Positions 36,201-46,955 of a stretch of DNA of 64,000 nt are shown here, in pieces. The translations under genes and the position numbers were made by a program. Positions within the stretch are counted from its first letter, which is position 1; each line of letters opens with the position of its first letter. The notes beneath the pieces are model-generated. The model did no database searches, was not told where the DNA came from, and saw nothing but the letters and a program-made list of their open reading frames with translations. Source of the DNA: Apteryx mantelli (Eukaryota > Chordata > Aves > Apterygiformes > Apterygidae); NCBI RefSeq assembly GCF_036417845.1, contig NC_089981.1, positions 77,107,268 through 77,171,267 of the forward strand, given 5' to 3'.

Positions 36201-39200
36201 AATGACCTCCTCCTTCCACACCACCACTTTAGGAGGCTCATTTCTGTTACCTATCAATGACTCCAAAGGCCCAGATTTTTAAAGGTGCAATATAAGCATC
36301 TAAAACTATCTAAGTATACTATGTTTTCAAGCTGGGCATACTTTTAAAAGCCATATTAAGTGCCTAGCTGAATTTCTAGACTCTTAAATACCTTTGCAAT
36401 TCTGAACCTTGCAGCCTTCCACTCTTGCTACTGCTGCTTAGTCTGCAAAACTCTATTTTGCAAATTATACCCATATCTTTGTGGAAAAATATTATTTTAA
36501 AAGGTATTCATTAAAATAGTTCTGTAATTACAAAACAGGTATCCCTTGTTTAAGTCCAGAAACTATTATTTCTTTCAACATTCAGAGTCAGCTCAGAGTT
36601 TTCTTTGTCAGTTTGAATCTAGATCCCCAAGCAGAGGTGCCAAGAATACTACAAAGAACTAACCATGTTTTCATCTGCGTGGACATGCTATGTTGAAAGT
36701 CTTTAACCTCAGTGGATTTACCTACTCTAAATGTGTTGTCTTGCCACAAGGGATTAAGAGAAGGGTCCTCCTTTCCTGCTACCAGATGGTTTTTAAAAAT
36801 TGTTATCCTGACCCAATAAAGCACTGCAACTTCAAATGGGGTTAACTGCTCAACCACTGATGTGATCACCCTTTGCTGAAAAGTTGGTGTCAGTCTCTTG
36901 GGTCTATCAAGTTGTTACTGACTGCTGTAACTCACTCATTAACAGGAACCACTGAATGATCAGGTTAGGAAAAAGGACAATTTGGGATCATTGGCGTACA
37001 CGTACATATATGTATAACTGATTTTTCAAAGTGGAAATACAAACCTGTCAGTTTCTTTCTATAAAATACCAGACTCTTGCCTCTCTCTTCTAATGCTGAA
37101 GTTTTATGTCTGATAAGAAGAGGCCGCAGTTGTTATATTTTTCACATGCAAATGACATGACAAGACAAATTCCACAATGCAAGTGGCATTCTTCAGCTTC
37201 TGGAGGTAATTTTTAGCTTCAAGCATACGATGAGACAAGCCATGTTAGAAAGCTATATTTCTATTGTTTCTGTAGAGATTCAAGAAGGATCATAAGTAAT
37301 GCAGTTTTGGCACTGTTTTGAAATTAATCCTTTTTTGCTGCTATAGAAAATGTATATATTTGCCAGGAAATTTCTGGCATGGTCACTATTTTGATGTTGC
37401 CAACTGAGTGAATGCCAAGTCATAAGGCTGTCAAAATCTGGAATGGAAAAATGTAACAGGATTTGAAGTTCATTTGACTGCTACTGTAAATTTTTGAAAT
37501 ACTTGTAAAATATATATATAGTCTCAGCACCTAATTGCTCATTAAACATAGAAGGAAAAAAGAAGTGATTTGGAACAGTGGCGTTCTATCGTTTTCCATT
37601 TCTTAGGAAAGTTAGTGTAGTGAGCTCCTTAGCATGGACCATGGAAGTTCCTGCTTAGAGTGGTTTTAAATCATCAAGTGGTTTGCTAATGCCTCTGGTT
37701 GCATAGGTGTTATTTTTACAATGGGCAGCCTGGTCCTCAGCTCATGCCCAGAATTATCTTCTTTTTCATTTAGAGGCATGCAGATTATAGGCTGGGCTTG
37801 ATCCATTGTAAACAAGTAGGCCAGGATCAGTGGTATCCCTTATGGCTCTTATTGCAGTCACATAAATGGACTTGGCACTTAAATCTATAAAGTTGCATTG
37901 GTGATAACACTGCTGATCAACTTCTTTGCAGTGGAGTGCACTAGCTTGCCTAACTGAATGCCATGCCATCTTCTAACCCTCCAAAAACCACATCCTTGAA
38001 ATCATGTATATGAATATCTGGAACGTGGCTGCACAGAGCAGGGTTTCCCCATCTGCAACTCTCTTGAGACAGACATACTATCACAGTACAGGAACCAGCA
38101 CCGCATCAAACAGCGGACAAAACAAAGGGAAAACCAGTTTCATCAGTTTATTTCCAGGAAAAATGACAGCCCATTTGGAGTAAAAGAGCCACCATGCTAA
38201 ATCAGATCAGTCATCTCTGTCATCTTGTCACCTCTGGCTGTGCCTGTATGGTCATGTTTGTGTGCTCCTGACCTCCCACTTGAGCCCTAGCCTCAATTTG
38301 GCCAAGAAGTCAACATGTAGTATGAACTCTTTGTATACTGTGATACATGTCACTTGTCTCCTTTGGCACAGGCACTTGGTAAGCTCAGAGACTGCCACCA
38401 AAGCAAATACAGTTGTAGCTTCTTACTATGTGCCAATGCCAGGCATTAAAGAGGAAGAGTCTAGAAATTCTGCTATGGACATAAACCTTCCTCACAACAC
38501 CACTCAGTGACTGTGTCATGCACTGAATCATGAGAATTTAATTTCAGGGAAATATTAATTAATTTGATGGTAACATGGTTGTGGCTATTCTTATTTATGT
38601 TATATAAATATTATTTACGTCATGTGTAAATGTAGAGTCATTTTTTGAACTCTCATCTCTCAGACTTTTATCACTTGCAAGGAGTAAATTACCTGATTTT
38701 TGGCTTTTGAGAAGAAAATTAGAGAAAATAGAGAAAAGTAGACTACTCAGCTACTTATTTATTTATGTTTTAATAAAGATCTGTTCCTATAAATTTTTAA
38801 GCTGTGTTTTAAATTTAAATTCCTTCCTGAGGAACTTTTATACATCTTGGAAATTATTTTTAATATTATTGACAGTGCGTATATATGTATACGTGTGTGC
38901 ATGTGTCTATGTGTATATACATATATTTTCTTTTCAGTGAGTTTCCTTGCTCATGCATCAGCATTCATCTTTGCTTAGCTGCCTTTAAAGCCTGCCAGAT
39001 TAGGTGGTGAACAACTCTGCTCCAAAAAGCATTCAAGGTTGTTTTGGTTCTTTTGAACATTGGAGCTAACACTCAAAGCACATGTAAAGTGGTTGTGTTG
39101 CAATGAGAACAGGCTATAACTACCAAATTAGATGATGAACAACACTGCTCCAAAAAGCTTTCAAGGTTGTTCAGGTTCTTTGGAATACTGGAGCTTGCAC

Positions 39201-39980
39201 TCAAAGTGCATGCAAAGTGGTTGTGTTGCAATGAGAACAGTCTAATATATTAGAAAATAGAGCCTTTCATCCAGGGAAGATTATATTTGAAAACTAAAGC
39301 TGTTGAAATGTTTTGCTATAGTGAAAATTTTGCAGTACCTTATGATATCATCTAAGTTTCATATTGTGCTGTGAGAAGTAGAATATAAATGCCCTTAAAT
39401 CCCTTTTCATCTTTTTAGAAAGTGTAGGTGTGCATGTGAGCATGCAAGGCATGTCAGATAACTTGCAGTCAGTACGTCACTGCAGCCGCTCCATCAGTGG
39501 GGTTCAAATATGCGCTTTTTATTTATTTATTTTTAATTATCTTAGAAGCTCAGTAATTGTTCAGGATGGGGGCAGACAGCAGAAAAATCATAAAGGAAAT
39601 AAGATGTGTGACTTTTGGGTCAAAACATGTCATACAGCTCTCTCTTCTGGTACAGTTACGTAAGAGATGCAACTCATCCAAAAGAAAAAATTTTAAGAGA
39701 TTTTTTTGTAACTTGTTGATGTCTGCTATTATGAAATATTTGTACGTGAGCACATAATGTTAGGCTCTCAGGAAGGGAGGGGGGAGAATTCCCGGTCATC
39801 TATTGCTTTATCAGAATTCTGTGCATGGAGACACCGAGGATATGAAAGGATGACTATTTTACTGAGAAGCTCTTTCTCTTCTACTAATATTTTATTGATA
39901 ATATTACTTATTTATAGACCAGAAAAAAACTATTTTACAAGAGGGAGCTAGGAGGAAAGAACCAAGCTGAAAGTGCTTGC

Positions 39981-40019
<39 letters not shown>

Positions 40020-43000
40020 CTGTATTCCATTTTAACAGAAGGAGAAATAAATCACAACATACAAATGCATGATGAAGGACCATTAAAGCCATATTTTATT
40101 TAATTTGTATTGTTTACTGTTTAATGACTCTTTCTCATTTGATTAATTGAGTCCTGGTTTTACTCATCTGCTGCCTGTTTAGCATTGCACTGCATTGTTA
40201 ATAGAACAAAATGCATATGTTTTTAAACAGATATTCACCCATGTTCTGCAAAGCCCTGCACCAATAACTCAACCTGCATAGAGACTGGTGATGGAGGATA
40301 TATTTGTTTGTGTGCCCAGGGATTTACAGGAAAAAACTGCCATCTCAGGAAAGGACCCTGCATTATTAATGGGTAAATATTGATTTCGGATGTGAATTTA
40401 AAATCCCCACTTCAGCTGACCGTTCTTCAGATTTCTTTGTTAAGTGGAAATATCTCTATGCTAGACTATATAATGCTTCTGCTATGATGGTGATTTGTTG
40501 TTGATATTTTTATTAAACTTTACAAATCTGATCTGTTCATACTGTAAAGATTTATGGATTATCAACATGAGTTTGTGGGAATAATTTGAGTACTATAAGT
40601 GATAAATTGCACATTTTGTCGCAGTAAATTTATGCCTTCCCATGATTTTAGTAAACAAACTTCAAGGTACCTCCTGTCCTTTGTTCTCATCTCTAGTGAG
40701 AGATAATTATATATACAATCCAGGCGGAGTAATAAGAACAGCAGCCAGCCCATAAACTCTCTGCACAAAGATACCTAGTCCACCAGCTTGTCATTTTTTA
40801 ACTGACATATAATGGTATGTCCATTATGGTTAACTCAAGGAGATAATTTCATTTTAACCAAAATGGGAGCGGGAGGGACATGGGAGGGTGTTGCTTTCCA
40901 GTCTAAAAGAGAAATGGGATATTAGGAACAGCGTTGCCAGCAGGTCAAGGGAGGTGATACTTCCCCTCTGCTCTGCCCACTTCTGGGTTCCCCCATACAA
41001 GAAAGACAGGGACATACTGGAGGGAGTCCAGAGGAGGACCATGAAGATGTTTGAGGGATCAGAGTGTCTATCATAGGAGGAGAAGCTGAGAGAGCTGGGA
41101 CTGTTTAGCCTGGAGAAGAGACAGCTCAGGGGGAATCCTATTGATGTGGATAAATACCAAATGGGAGGGTGTAAAGAAGATGGAGCTAGACTATTCTCCA
41201 TGCCCAGTGAAATGGGAATGAATTGAAATACAGAAAATTCCATTTAAACATAGGAAGAAATGTTTTTACTGTGAGGATAGTTGAACAATGGACCGGGTTG
41301 CCCAGAGAGGTTGTGGAGTCTCACCTTTTGAATATCCTTGGAGATATTCAAAACCCGACTGGACACAGTCCTGGGCAACCTACTCTTGCTGGCCCTGCTT
41401 GAGCAGGGGGCTTGGACCAGATGATTTCCAGAGGTCTCCGCCAACCTTAACAATTCTATGATTCCTTTTCTTCCAGATTTTGGCACTCCTTGCCTGAACT
41501 CCTAACTTTGTGCTTATCTAAATCAACATACCCTCCACCCTCCTAAAAAGCCAGTCCAACAAGATGAGCTTTCAGCAGGCTCTAAACCTTAAAAAGTGTG
41601 ATCTGTTTGGTTTGGGGAATTGGATTCTCCAGTGCTGAAGTTTTCTGTTCAGAACAAGTTTCCTGCAGTTCTTTCCCTTTGTGCCAAAGCATCCTTATCT
41701 TGAGCATCTTCCTTGTTCCCAGCTGGGACAGTTCAGGTTTGGGGAATTCAGATGACCATTTATTTATTCAATTGTCCACATTTGTAAAACTGCTTCCTAT
41801 TTGTTGGTCCTCTTCAAAAGCTCAGTGAAATTAAATTACTACAATGCCTGACTGATATGGACCACATTCTGTGTGAGATACCCATTAGACTAATGCTTCA
41901 GCAGTTTTTTTTTCGTTCATATGTAATAAGGATATGTAAGAGCTGGTCAGTTATGTATTTGATTAGCCCTTCATCTGCTCATCTGCTGTAACTGTACACT
42001 ATTACAGTATCTGAATGTGCAAATTAGGCACACATGCATTTGCATAAGAGTAGCCATATGCCTATACAGAAGTCTTTGTACATATTTGTATTAGATTTTA
42101 AATAATCTTCAGCTCTGATATGTAAAGTACATCTATAATGTGCAATCTAAATCAAATCAGTACTTAAATATAAATACATGTGTTAATGAAGCATGTAGCA
42201 AAAGACTGATCAGGAAAGCATTTAGATGGTGAAAGAGCCATAAGGGAATTTGAAGGAATACAGTTTGGGATTGATGGAAACATTCTGACAATACAAATTA
42301 TCCATTTAGTATTGTATTAGTGGATGAACTGAAGTTACTGTGGAGAAAACAGGCTTTTAGCAAAACACCTTTAGTAGACACACATATGACCTTGTTGTGA
42401 TATATTGACTGCATATTTTGCTCACAGTTTCAAGGATATTAACTTTCAGCAGTATCACTGATAGAACTGTTTGAAAAAAGGATGTCTTTCTAATGTTAAA
42501 TTGTAATTGAGTCTAACTGTGGAAATCTAGAGGTACCTATTCTCTTCTACTTCATCAATAACCTGATCCCATAACCATAAGAAATGCCTTTCTGGTGGGT
42601 ACAAACTTACTAAAATTATTATATTAATCTAACACATTTTCTCTTCTTCTAAGATTGCTTTGTGTCTCTACAGCTCCCTACTAGTACTCTCTAGTTCTGC
42701 TTTAGCTCAGCAATAGATAATTACAAATCTTTAGATCTTTCTTATGGATAAATCTTCCTGGATATTTGTACACTCTTATTTAAAGAAAATATGTTGTCAT
42801 TAACTCCTTTCACTGTCTCTCGCAAGAATTGCCATTCTTCCCACTCTTACATCTTTATACCAGTGGAAATTTTTTGCCATTGCTTTTAGTGGGGAATAGT
42901 CACAGAGGCCCATTTGGGCTTACTTTCAGCATCTGAGATAACTGCTCTGACTTGCCTATTTCTCTTCATTAGCATCGACTTAGGTTCCTCACAAGTGCCT

Positions 43001-46000
43001 TGAATGACATCCAGGCTATTTGCTTTACATAGGTAGTGTGAATAGTTTTCTTTTTCTGCTTTTCATCTGTATAGCAAATATTTCAGTAATTCAATATGGA
43101 CATATATTAACTATCCCAAAGAACAGGGGAGATAGTACAGATTAGTTCCATGCTTTTCATTTAAATCATCATGTTTTTAATTGCTGAAACTAACTTTTGG
43201 TGACACTACTCTGTGTCCAGGTTGAAAGCTCATGAACTAGTCAGGAAATCTTGAACAAATTTTTATAATGGTTCTTGAAACAACAATTCCCTTTTTCTGG
43301 GAAGCTGTGTCTTTTTCAGGAAAATAAGCAGCATTTTCTGCAAATCTGCTTTTAGGTGAAAAAGGCAACTGTTCCCAGCATAAGCACTCAGTATCTGATA
43401 ATACTTTACAGTCTACCAGAAATTGCACCTCACACCCTGAAAAGAAACCATCTGTGAGGTCATGTCACTCTCATCTCACTTCTTCCTCGCTACCTCAGTG
43501 GTACAGTTAACAAAATTGATATTAATAAGTATTGCCACTGGCTCCTTAATTAATTTTCATAGATGGAATGAAGTCAACTCACCAATGAAAGTAATTGTTC
43601 TAGTCTGTTTACAAAATCAGGCAGATGTATCTGCATTAGTGACATCTGTGTGATGGTTTGAAGTTTTGCTCTGAAGCAGAGTAGAAAGAGGTACACTTTT
43701 TAAAATGAAAGTGGAATATTTGGAAAGCAACTGAGCGGTATATCCATGTTTCTGCAGCTATTCTTTTATGTACCACACCCTGCTGAACATGTCTTAAATG
43801 CCAAGTGTTTAAAATAATTTAATCCATGTATATTCAAGGAGATTAATTCTAATACCCTATTTATTCAAACATATTAAAAATTAAGCAAATGCAACTTAAT
43901 GTTAGTAAAATTAAAGAATATATATCCAAAACTCTACAAGTTTCCTCTTAACTGTTTTTACTAAAAATCTATACATGTATAAAACATTGAGAAAGAATCA
44001 TTTTATGCTTAAATTCTCCAACAATTTCTTCCCACTTCCCCAAAAAGTTGATAAGGTAATCCAACCCAAACATGAGGCTCCATCTTCTGCACATTGCCAT
44101 ACCCAAAAAGCTTGTCTGATTTTCCGTGGGACATCTAAGGTCAAGAGAAGGTGCGAGATTCTTCAAGGCTGACCATAACCATTCAGTTACTCAAGGACTG
44201 TATGACACCTAAAGCTTCCTGTGATCATGGCAAAATTCCGTGGTGGCATGATCACCTCAAATTGTCACCAGGCTCCTTCTGATAACTGCTTTGTCAAGGT
44301 CCAGTGACAACACCTTTTGCTTTCCCAATACTTCTTCCAGATTTCCAATTTGCTCTTGCAGTAGCCTTTTTCCAGGCAACAGCTGCACTGAAGGACCACA
44401 TGAGAGGACAGAGCAGATTGTTTTATGTGTTAGTAGCAAACAGGCACACTACTCCTCTACACAATACTCAGGCTCTTCTGATGAGGGGCCACCAAGTGTT
44501 TCAGTCCCCAGTAGAGCCAGAGGGTGCTCAGGGTAGTCTCTAGCATAGCTGCTCCCAGTACAATGACTGGGCACTTGAGAGGCTCAGCCATTATCCCACC
44601 AGTGGCCAGGGATCATTTGTAGTCAGGAGCTTATTTCTCTTTTGCAGTCACCTTACCTGGGCATCAACAGATCTCTTAAAACCATTCAAAGTCCCACTGT
44701 GGAAATCCATAATGGCTAGTTGCCACTGACCATGCATATGTGAAATGCCAACATTCGTGAAGCTGTGATATTCAGTACCCCGGGGCTTTCCCCTGCAAAT
44801 GTAACACATAAGAGCTTCATCTTTTCAACTGTGTCCTGATACTAAGCTGTGTGTCTTTAAGGATTTATAATTATTAGGAGAACTATTGTTGTCAGGTATA
44901 CTGTGAGCCTCACCAAGTTGTCTTTTTCATGTCTGAAATTCATTGTAAGCAGTAGAAGCTTTGTTCTTACATTATAAACTGCCATGAAAGTCTCTTTGAG
45001 ATTTATCTGTAAACCTGTGACCCAAGGCCCCTTTTTTGCCAACAGGGCCAGTCTTTTGGCCTTATACCCAAGGGGCAATGTTGTACTGCAAAGTTAAAAA
45101 AAAGGTCTTTCAGTGAATTTATGTCACTTAGAATGCCAGGCTATCAACAGTTAAGTTCTTCAAGGGTTTGCAGAAATATTTGATTTCCTTTGGTCCAGTA
45201 CTCATGTTAAAGCTGCCTTTGCTAGGGCTGACACCATCCCATTTATATTTATTTATTATAATTTTCAAACTTTTTTTGGCCAAATAGCAATTTGCACAAA
45301 AGTATCTGTTCACCTTTAAATTTTTAGTGTGTCACAGAGTGCTACAGAGGCAGAATAAAAACAATCACCTTCACATCTGGCTGCCATGGCAGAGTGTTTT
45401 GCTGTGCCAATACAATACATAGATTATTTTATGAATAATGAGATGGAAACCCAAGCCATGCTGCTAGTGTCTTTGTTCGGTCTTGTCTAAATAGTCATTC
45501 AGCTAAATAGCTCTAAGCATATGAAAAGAATAGGAAGCTTAACTTGAATAAATGTTTGAAATAATTTAAAATCCTTTCACAGCTCTTCAGGTAGGATTTA
45601 TATACTGATGTATTAATCCTGCCTGAAGGGTCAGCAGAAGATATTATAATCTGTATTGACAAAGCTGATGAACAAACTCATTCTTGATTGAACTTCATTG
45701 ACTTCACCAGATTTGCATTAGGAATTGGCTCTTCTGAAGAAAACCAGCTCTTTTTATTGTACAAAGTGTTTCATAATGGTTTCTTTCATCAGAGTTTGAT
45801 TCAACTCTGTGTATATTTATTTGTTCTATGCTCTAGCTCTCCTTGTCAGAATGGAGGAACATGCATTGATGACAACGGTTTTGCATTGCACGCTTCCTGT
45901 CTGTGCCCTTCTGGTTTTGCTGGCAATTTCTGCGAAATAGATAAAGATGACTGTGAATCCAGCCCATGTGAAAATGGAGGAACATGTACAGATATTGGTG

Positions 46001-46578
46001 CAGGTTTCAGCTGTTTTTGCCCCCATGGCTATACAGGAAAACTCTGTAGCAGCCGTGTCATATTCTGTGCAAGTGGCCCATGTGAGAATGGAGGAACATG
46101 CAGTGAACATCACCAGGGAGGATACGAATGCATCTGTAAGCCAGAATTTGTTGGTGCAACCTGCAAACATCCCAGCAAAAATGCAAGTCTCTCTGGAGTG
46201 AATATGGAGACAAAGAATAGGCAGAATTACAACCCACCCCCAAAAACTCATCACAGATCAGTGCATCAAGAACATCAAATTCTGAAAATAACAATGAAAG
46301 AAACAATCCAAAATGCAGATCCCTTGCTCAGTAAAAGTCAGGTGATATGTTTCATTGTCCTGGGCTTACTTACATGTCTTGTTGTCTTGGGTACAACCGG
46401 GATTGTATTTTTTTCAAAATGTGAAATGTGGCTTGCTAATGCCAAATATAGTCATCTCCTACGCAAGAAAAAGAACTTTTTTCTGAAATCTAGTAATGGG
46501 GAAAACCTCTCCGTTAATATTATCTTCCCAGAGAAGATCAAATTGACTAATTACACTAAGAACTATACTGCCATCTAG
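33188..46578 (+). CDS. DLK1: DLK1, delta-like non-canonical Notch ligand 1 (5 coding exons)
   Basis: The CDS is join(33188..33257, 34185..34248, 34726..34856, 40231..40372, 45837..46578): 1149 nt, 382 residues plus TAG, close to human DLK1 (383). All junctions are GT-AG with intron phases 1, 2, 1, 2. The start lies in GCCATGG, a strong Kozak context. Layout: signal peptide 1-23; six EGF repeats at about 27-55, 58-86, 93-125, 132-168, 175-206 and 213-245, each with six cysteines; stalk 246-303; one transmembrane helix about 304-328; tail 329-382. There is no DSL domain, which separates DLK1 from canonical Delta ligands. [10 protein letters not shown] in EGF1-2 and VNIIFPEK in the tail identify DLK1 rather than DLK2. 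Known role of the family: membrane-bound or shed inhibitor of adipocyte and other cell differentiation and modulator of Notch signalling. N-glycosylation sequons occur at N100, N101 and N251. No frame break is seen. Confidence 0.95.
33258..34184 (+). other. DLK1: DLK1 intron 1
   Basis: A 927-bp phase-1 intron. It begins inside the CpG island, with a TGTCCG-rich simple repeat, and contains a (CA)8 run at 33618-33633. Nothing else was recognised. Confidence 0.85.
33273..33310. repeat. TGTCCG/TGTG simple repeat at the start of DLK1 intron 1
   Basis: Repeated TGTCCG units interspersed with TGTG begin 15 bp downstream of the exon 1 donor. Confidence 0.85.
34185..34248 (+). CDS. DLK1: DLK1 coding exon 2 (first half of EGF1)
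   Basis: Preceded by a pyrimidine-rich CTTCTTCCAG acceptor and followed by CAG|GTAAAA. Encodes residues 24-44, including the EGF1 cysteines C27, C31, C38 and C44, and the HPVNGFC segment that parallels NPQNGFC in mammals. Confidence 0.9.
34249..34725 (+). other. DLK1: DLK1 intron 2
   Basis: A 477-bp phase-2 intron, AT-rich. A chance 115-codon frame at 34504-34851 runs through exon 3 out of frame and is not coding. Confidence 0.85.
34726..34856 (+). CDS. DLK1: DLK1 coding exon 3 (end of EGF1, EGF2)
   Basis: Acceptor CTCTTTCAG, donor ATAG|GTTTGC (a weaker donor). Encodes residues 45-88 with [10 protein letters not shown] and GCLHGSC, two of the most conserved stretches in DLK1. Confidence 0.9.
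36268..36408. mobile_element. Ancient palindromic MITE-like element in DLK1 intron 3
   Basis: The left end 'ggcccagatttttaaaggtg' and the right end 'aaatacctttgcaattctgaacc' (36386-36408) are imperfect inverted repeats. The interior carries 'taagcatctaaa' and 'agtgcctagctga' motifs. This is the layout of a well-spread sauropsid repeat whose ends read 'cccagatttt-aaaggtattta'. It is only 141 bp, non-coding and old. Confidence 0.45.
38995..39240. repeat. Two-copy direct tandem duplication, 128-bp period, in DLK1 intron 3
   Basis: Copy 1 starts at 38995 (ccagattaggtgg) and copy 2 at 39123 (ccaaattagatga). Over 118 aligned bases there is no indel, and both copies end with the identical run 'aaagtggttgtgttgcaatg' followed by 'agaacag'. 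About fifteen substitutions separate them, so the duplication is old but still clear. Confidence 0.9.
39981..40019. repeat. (AAT)13 microsatellite in DLK1 intron 3
   Basis: Thirteen perfect AAT units, ending 211 bp before exon 4. Probably length-polymorphic. Confidence 0.97.
40231..40372 (+). CDS. DLK1: DLK1 coding exon 4 (EGF3 and start of EGF4)
   Basis: Acceptor TTTTAAACAG, donor AATGG|GTAAAT. Encodes residues 89-135 and two bases of G136. EGF3 (C93-C125) carries the overlapping NNST sequon at N100/N101, at the position of a sequon in mammalian DLK1. The exon ends in the linker PCIING, continued as SPCQNGG in the next exon. Confidence 0.92.
40373..45836 (+). other. DLK1: DLK1 intron 4
   Basis: A 5464-bp phase-2 intron. 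It contains a sense CR1 LINE fragment. The remaining DNA, including 44.0-45.1 kb where several 60-80-codon frames occur on both strands, has no recognised protein or RNA gene. Confidence 0.85.
40890..41464 (+). mobile_element. CR1 LINE, 5'-truncated 3' end, sense, in DLK1 intron 4
   Basis: This is the least diverged CR1 in the window. It carries 'aacagcgttgccagcaggtc', 'ctggagggagtccagaggag', 'gactgtttagcctggagaag', 'gttgcccagagaggttgtgg', 'ggagatattcaaaacccgac', 'ccctgcttgagcagggggct' and the terminal ATTCTATGATTC, all CR1 hallmarks in the correct order. Only the end of ORF2 and the 3' UTR are present, as is usual for truncated CR1 insertions. It lies in the same orientation as DLK1. Confidence 0.95.
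45837..46578 (+). CDS. DLK1: DLK1 coding exon 5 (EGF4-6, transmembrane, tail)
   Basis: Acceptor TGCTCTAG. The frame upstream of it stays open by chance into intron 4, but the homology to DLK1 begins exactly here. Encodes residues 136-382: the rest of EGF4, EGF5 with a C-x-D-x4-F-x-C calcium-binding/hydroxylation motif, EGF6, the juxtamembrane stalk where mammalian DLK1 is shed by ADAM17, the membrane helix (about 304-328), a RKKK stop-transfer cluster at 345-348, and the tail. The stop TAG ends at 46578. Confidence 0.95.
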
Positions 46579-46755
46579 GCCCTCAAAAGCCTAGAAGCAA
46601 TTTGCAAGTTTTCATAGCAATATGTAAAATAGATTGAACTTATTACCTGTGACTGGCTTCAATATTCATGGGTACAATTGCTGTAACTTCTGCTGAGTGG
46701 TAAAGAAGAAATATAATATGTCTGTATTGCTACGTGATTTTTTTTCATTCCCCAC

Positions 46756-46761
46756 AATAAA
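46756..46761 (+). terminator. DLK1: Proximal polyadenylation signal of DLK1
   Basis: AATAAA 178 bases after the stop codon, followed closely by a genomic A10 run (46767-46776) that could also cause false oligo-dT priming. Confidence 0.6.
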
Positions 46762-46931
46762 AGTTTAAAAAAAAAAGGATTGAAGAGCAGGGAATGGTAA
46801 TTTGATTTATTTTTAAGGCAGCTATTTAAAAGGTAATTTACTACTGGAACTGTTTTGCAGCTTTCTTGTCTTGTGCATAGTCTGTTTGGCAAATATGGTA
46901 CTTGTAAATTACTCACTGATTCTTATTTTTG

Positions 46932-46937
46932 AATAAA
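46932..46937 (+). terminator. DLK1: Distal polyadenylation signal of DLK1
   Basis: AATAAA 354 bases after the stop codon, followed within 30 bases by a GT/T-rich segment (ctggtttatttatcc). Confidence 0.55.
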
Positions 46938-46955
46938 TAGCAGTTAAGGGCTATA

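Larger units (their letters stand above)
34857..40230 (+). other. DLK1: DLK1 intron 3
   Basis: A 5374-bp phase-1 intron. It holds a MITE-like palindromic relic, a 128-bp tandem duplication and an AAT microsatellite. No alternative coding exon was recognised. Confidence 0.85.
46579..46955 (+). other. DLK1: DLK1 3' UTR (approximate)
   Basis: AT-rich sequence following the stop codon, with two AATAAA signals. The end is inferred from the distal signal, with cleavage expected 10-30 bases after it. The transcript could also end near 46780 or continue further. Confidence 0.55.

Noticed and set aside
36174-36225. Possible antisense CR1 end ('atcatagattcctaaaatt' then 'gacctcctcc')
   Set aside because: Only about 50 bases resemble the consensus, which is insufficient for a call.
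45688-45836. 49-codon in-frame extension upstream of DLK1 exon 5
   Set aside because: It is intron 4 reading open by chance. It has no EGF cysteine pattern, and homology to DLK1 begins exactly at the TCTAG acceptor (45836/45837), where the frame also joins exon 4 correctly.
45826-46306. 142- and 82-codon frames on the - strand opposite DLK1 exon 5
   Set aside because: Antisense shadows of the cysteine-rich EGF coding sequence.
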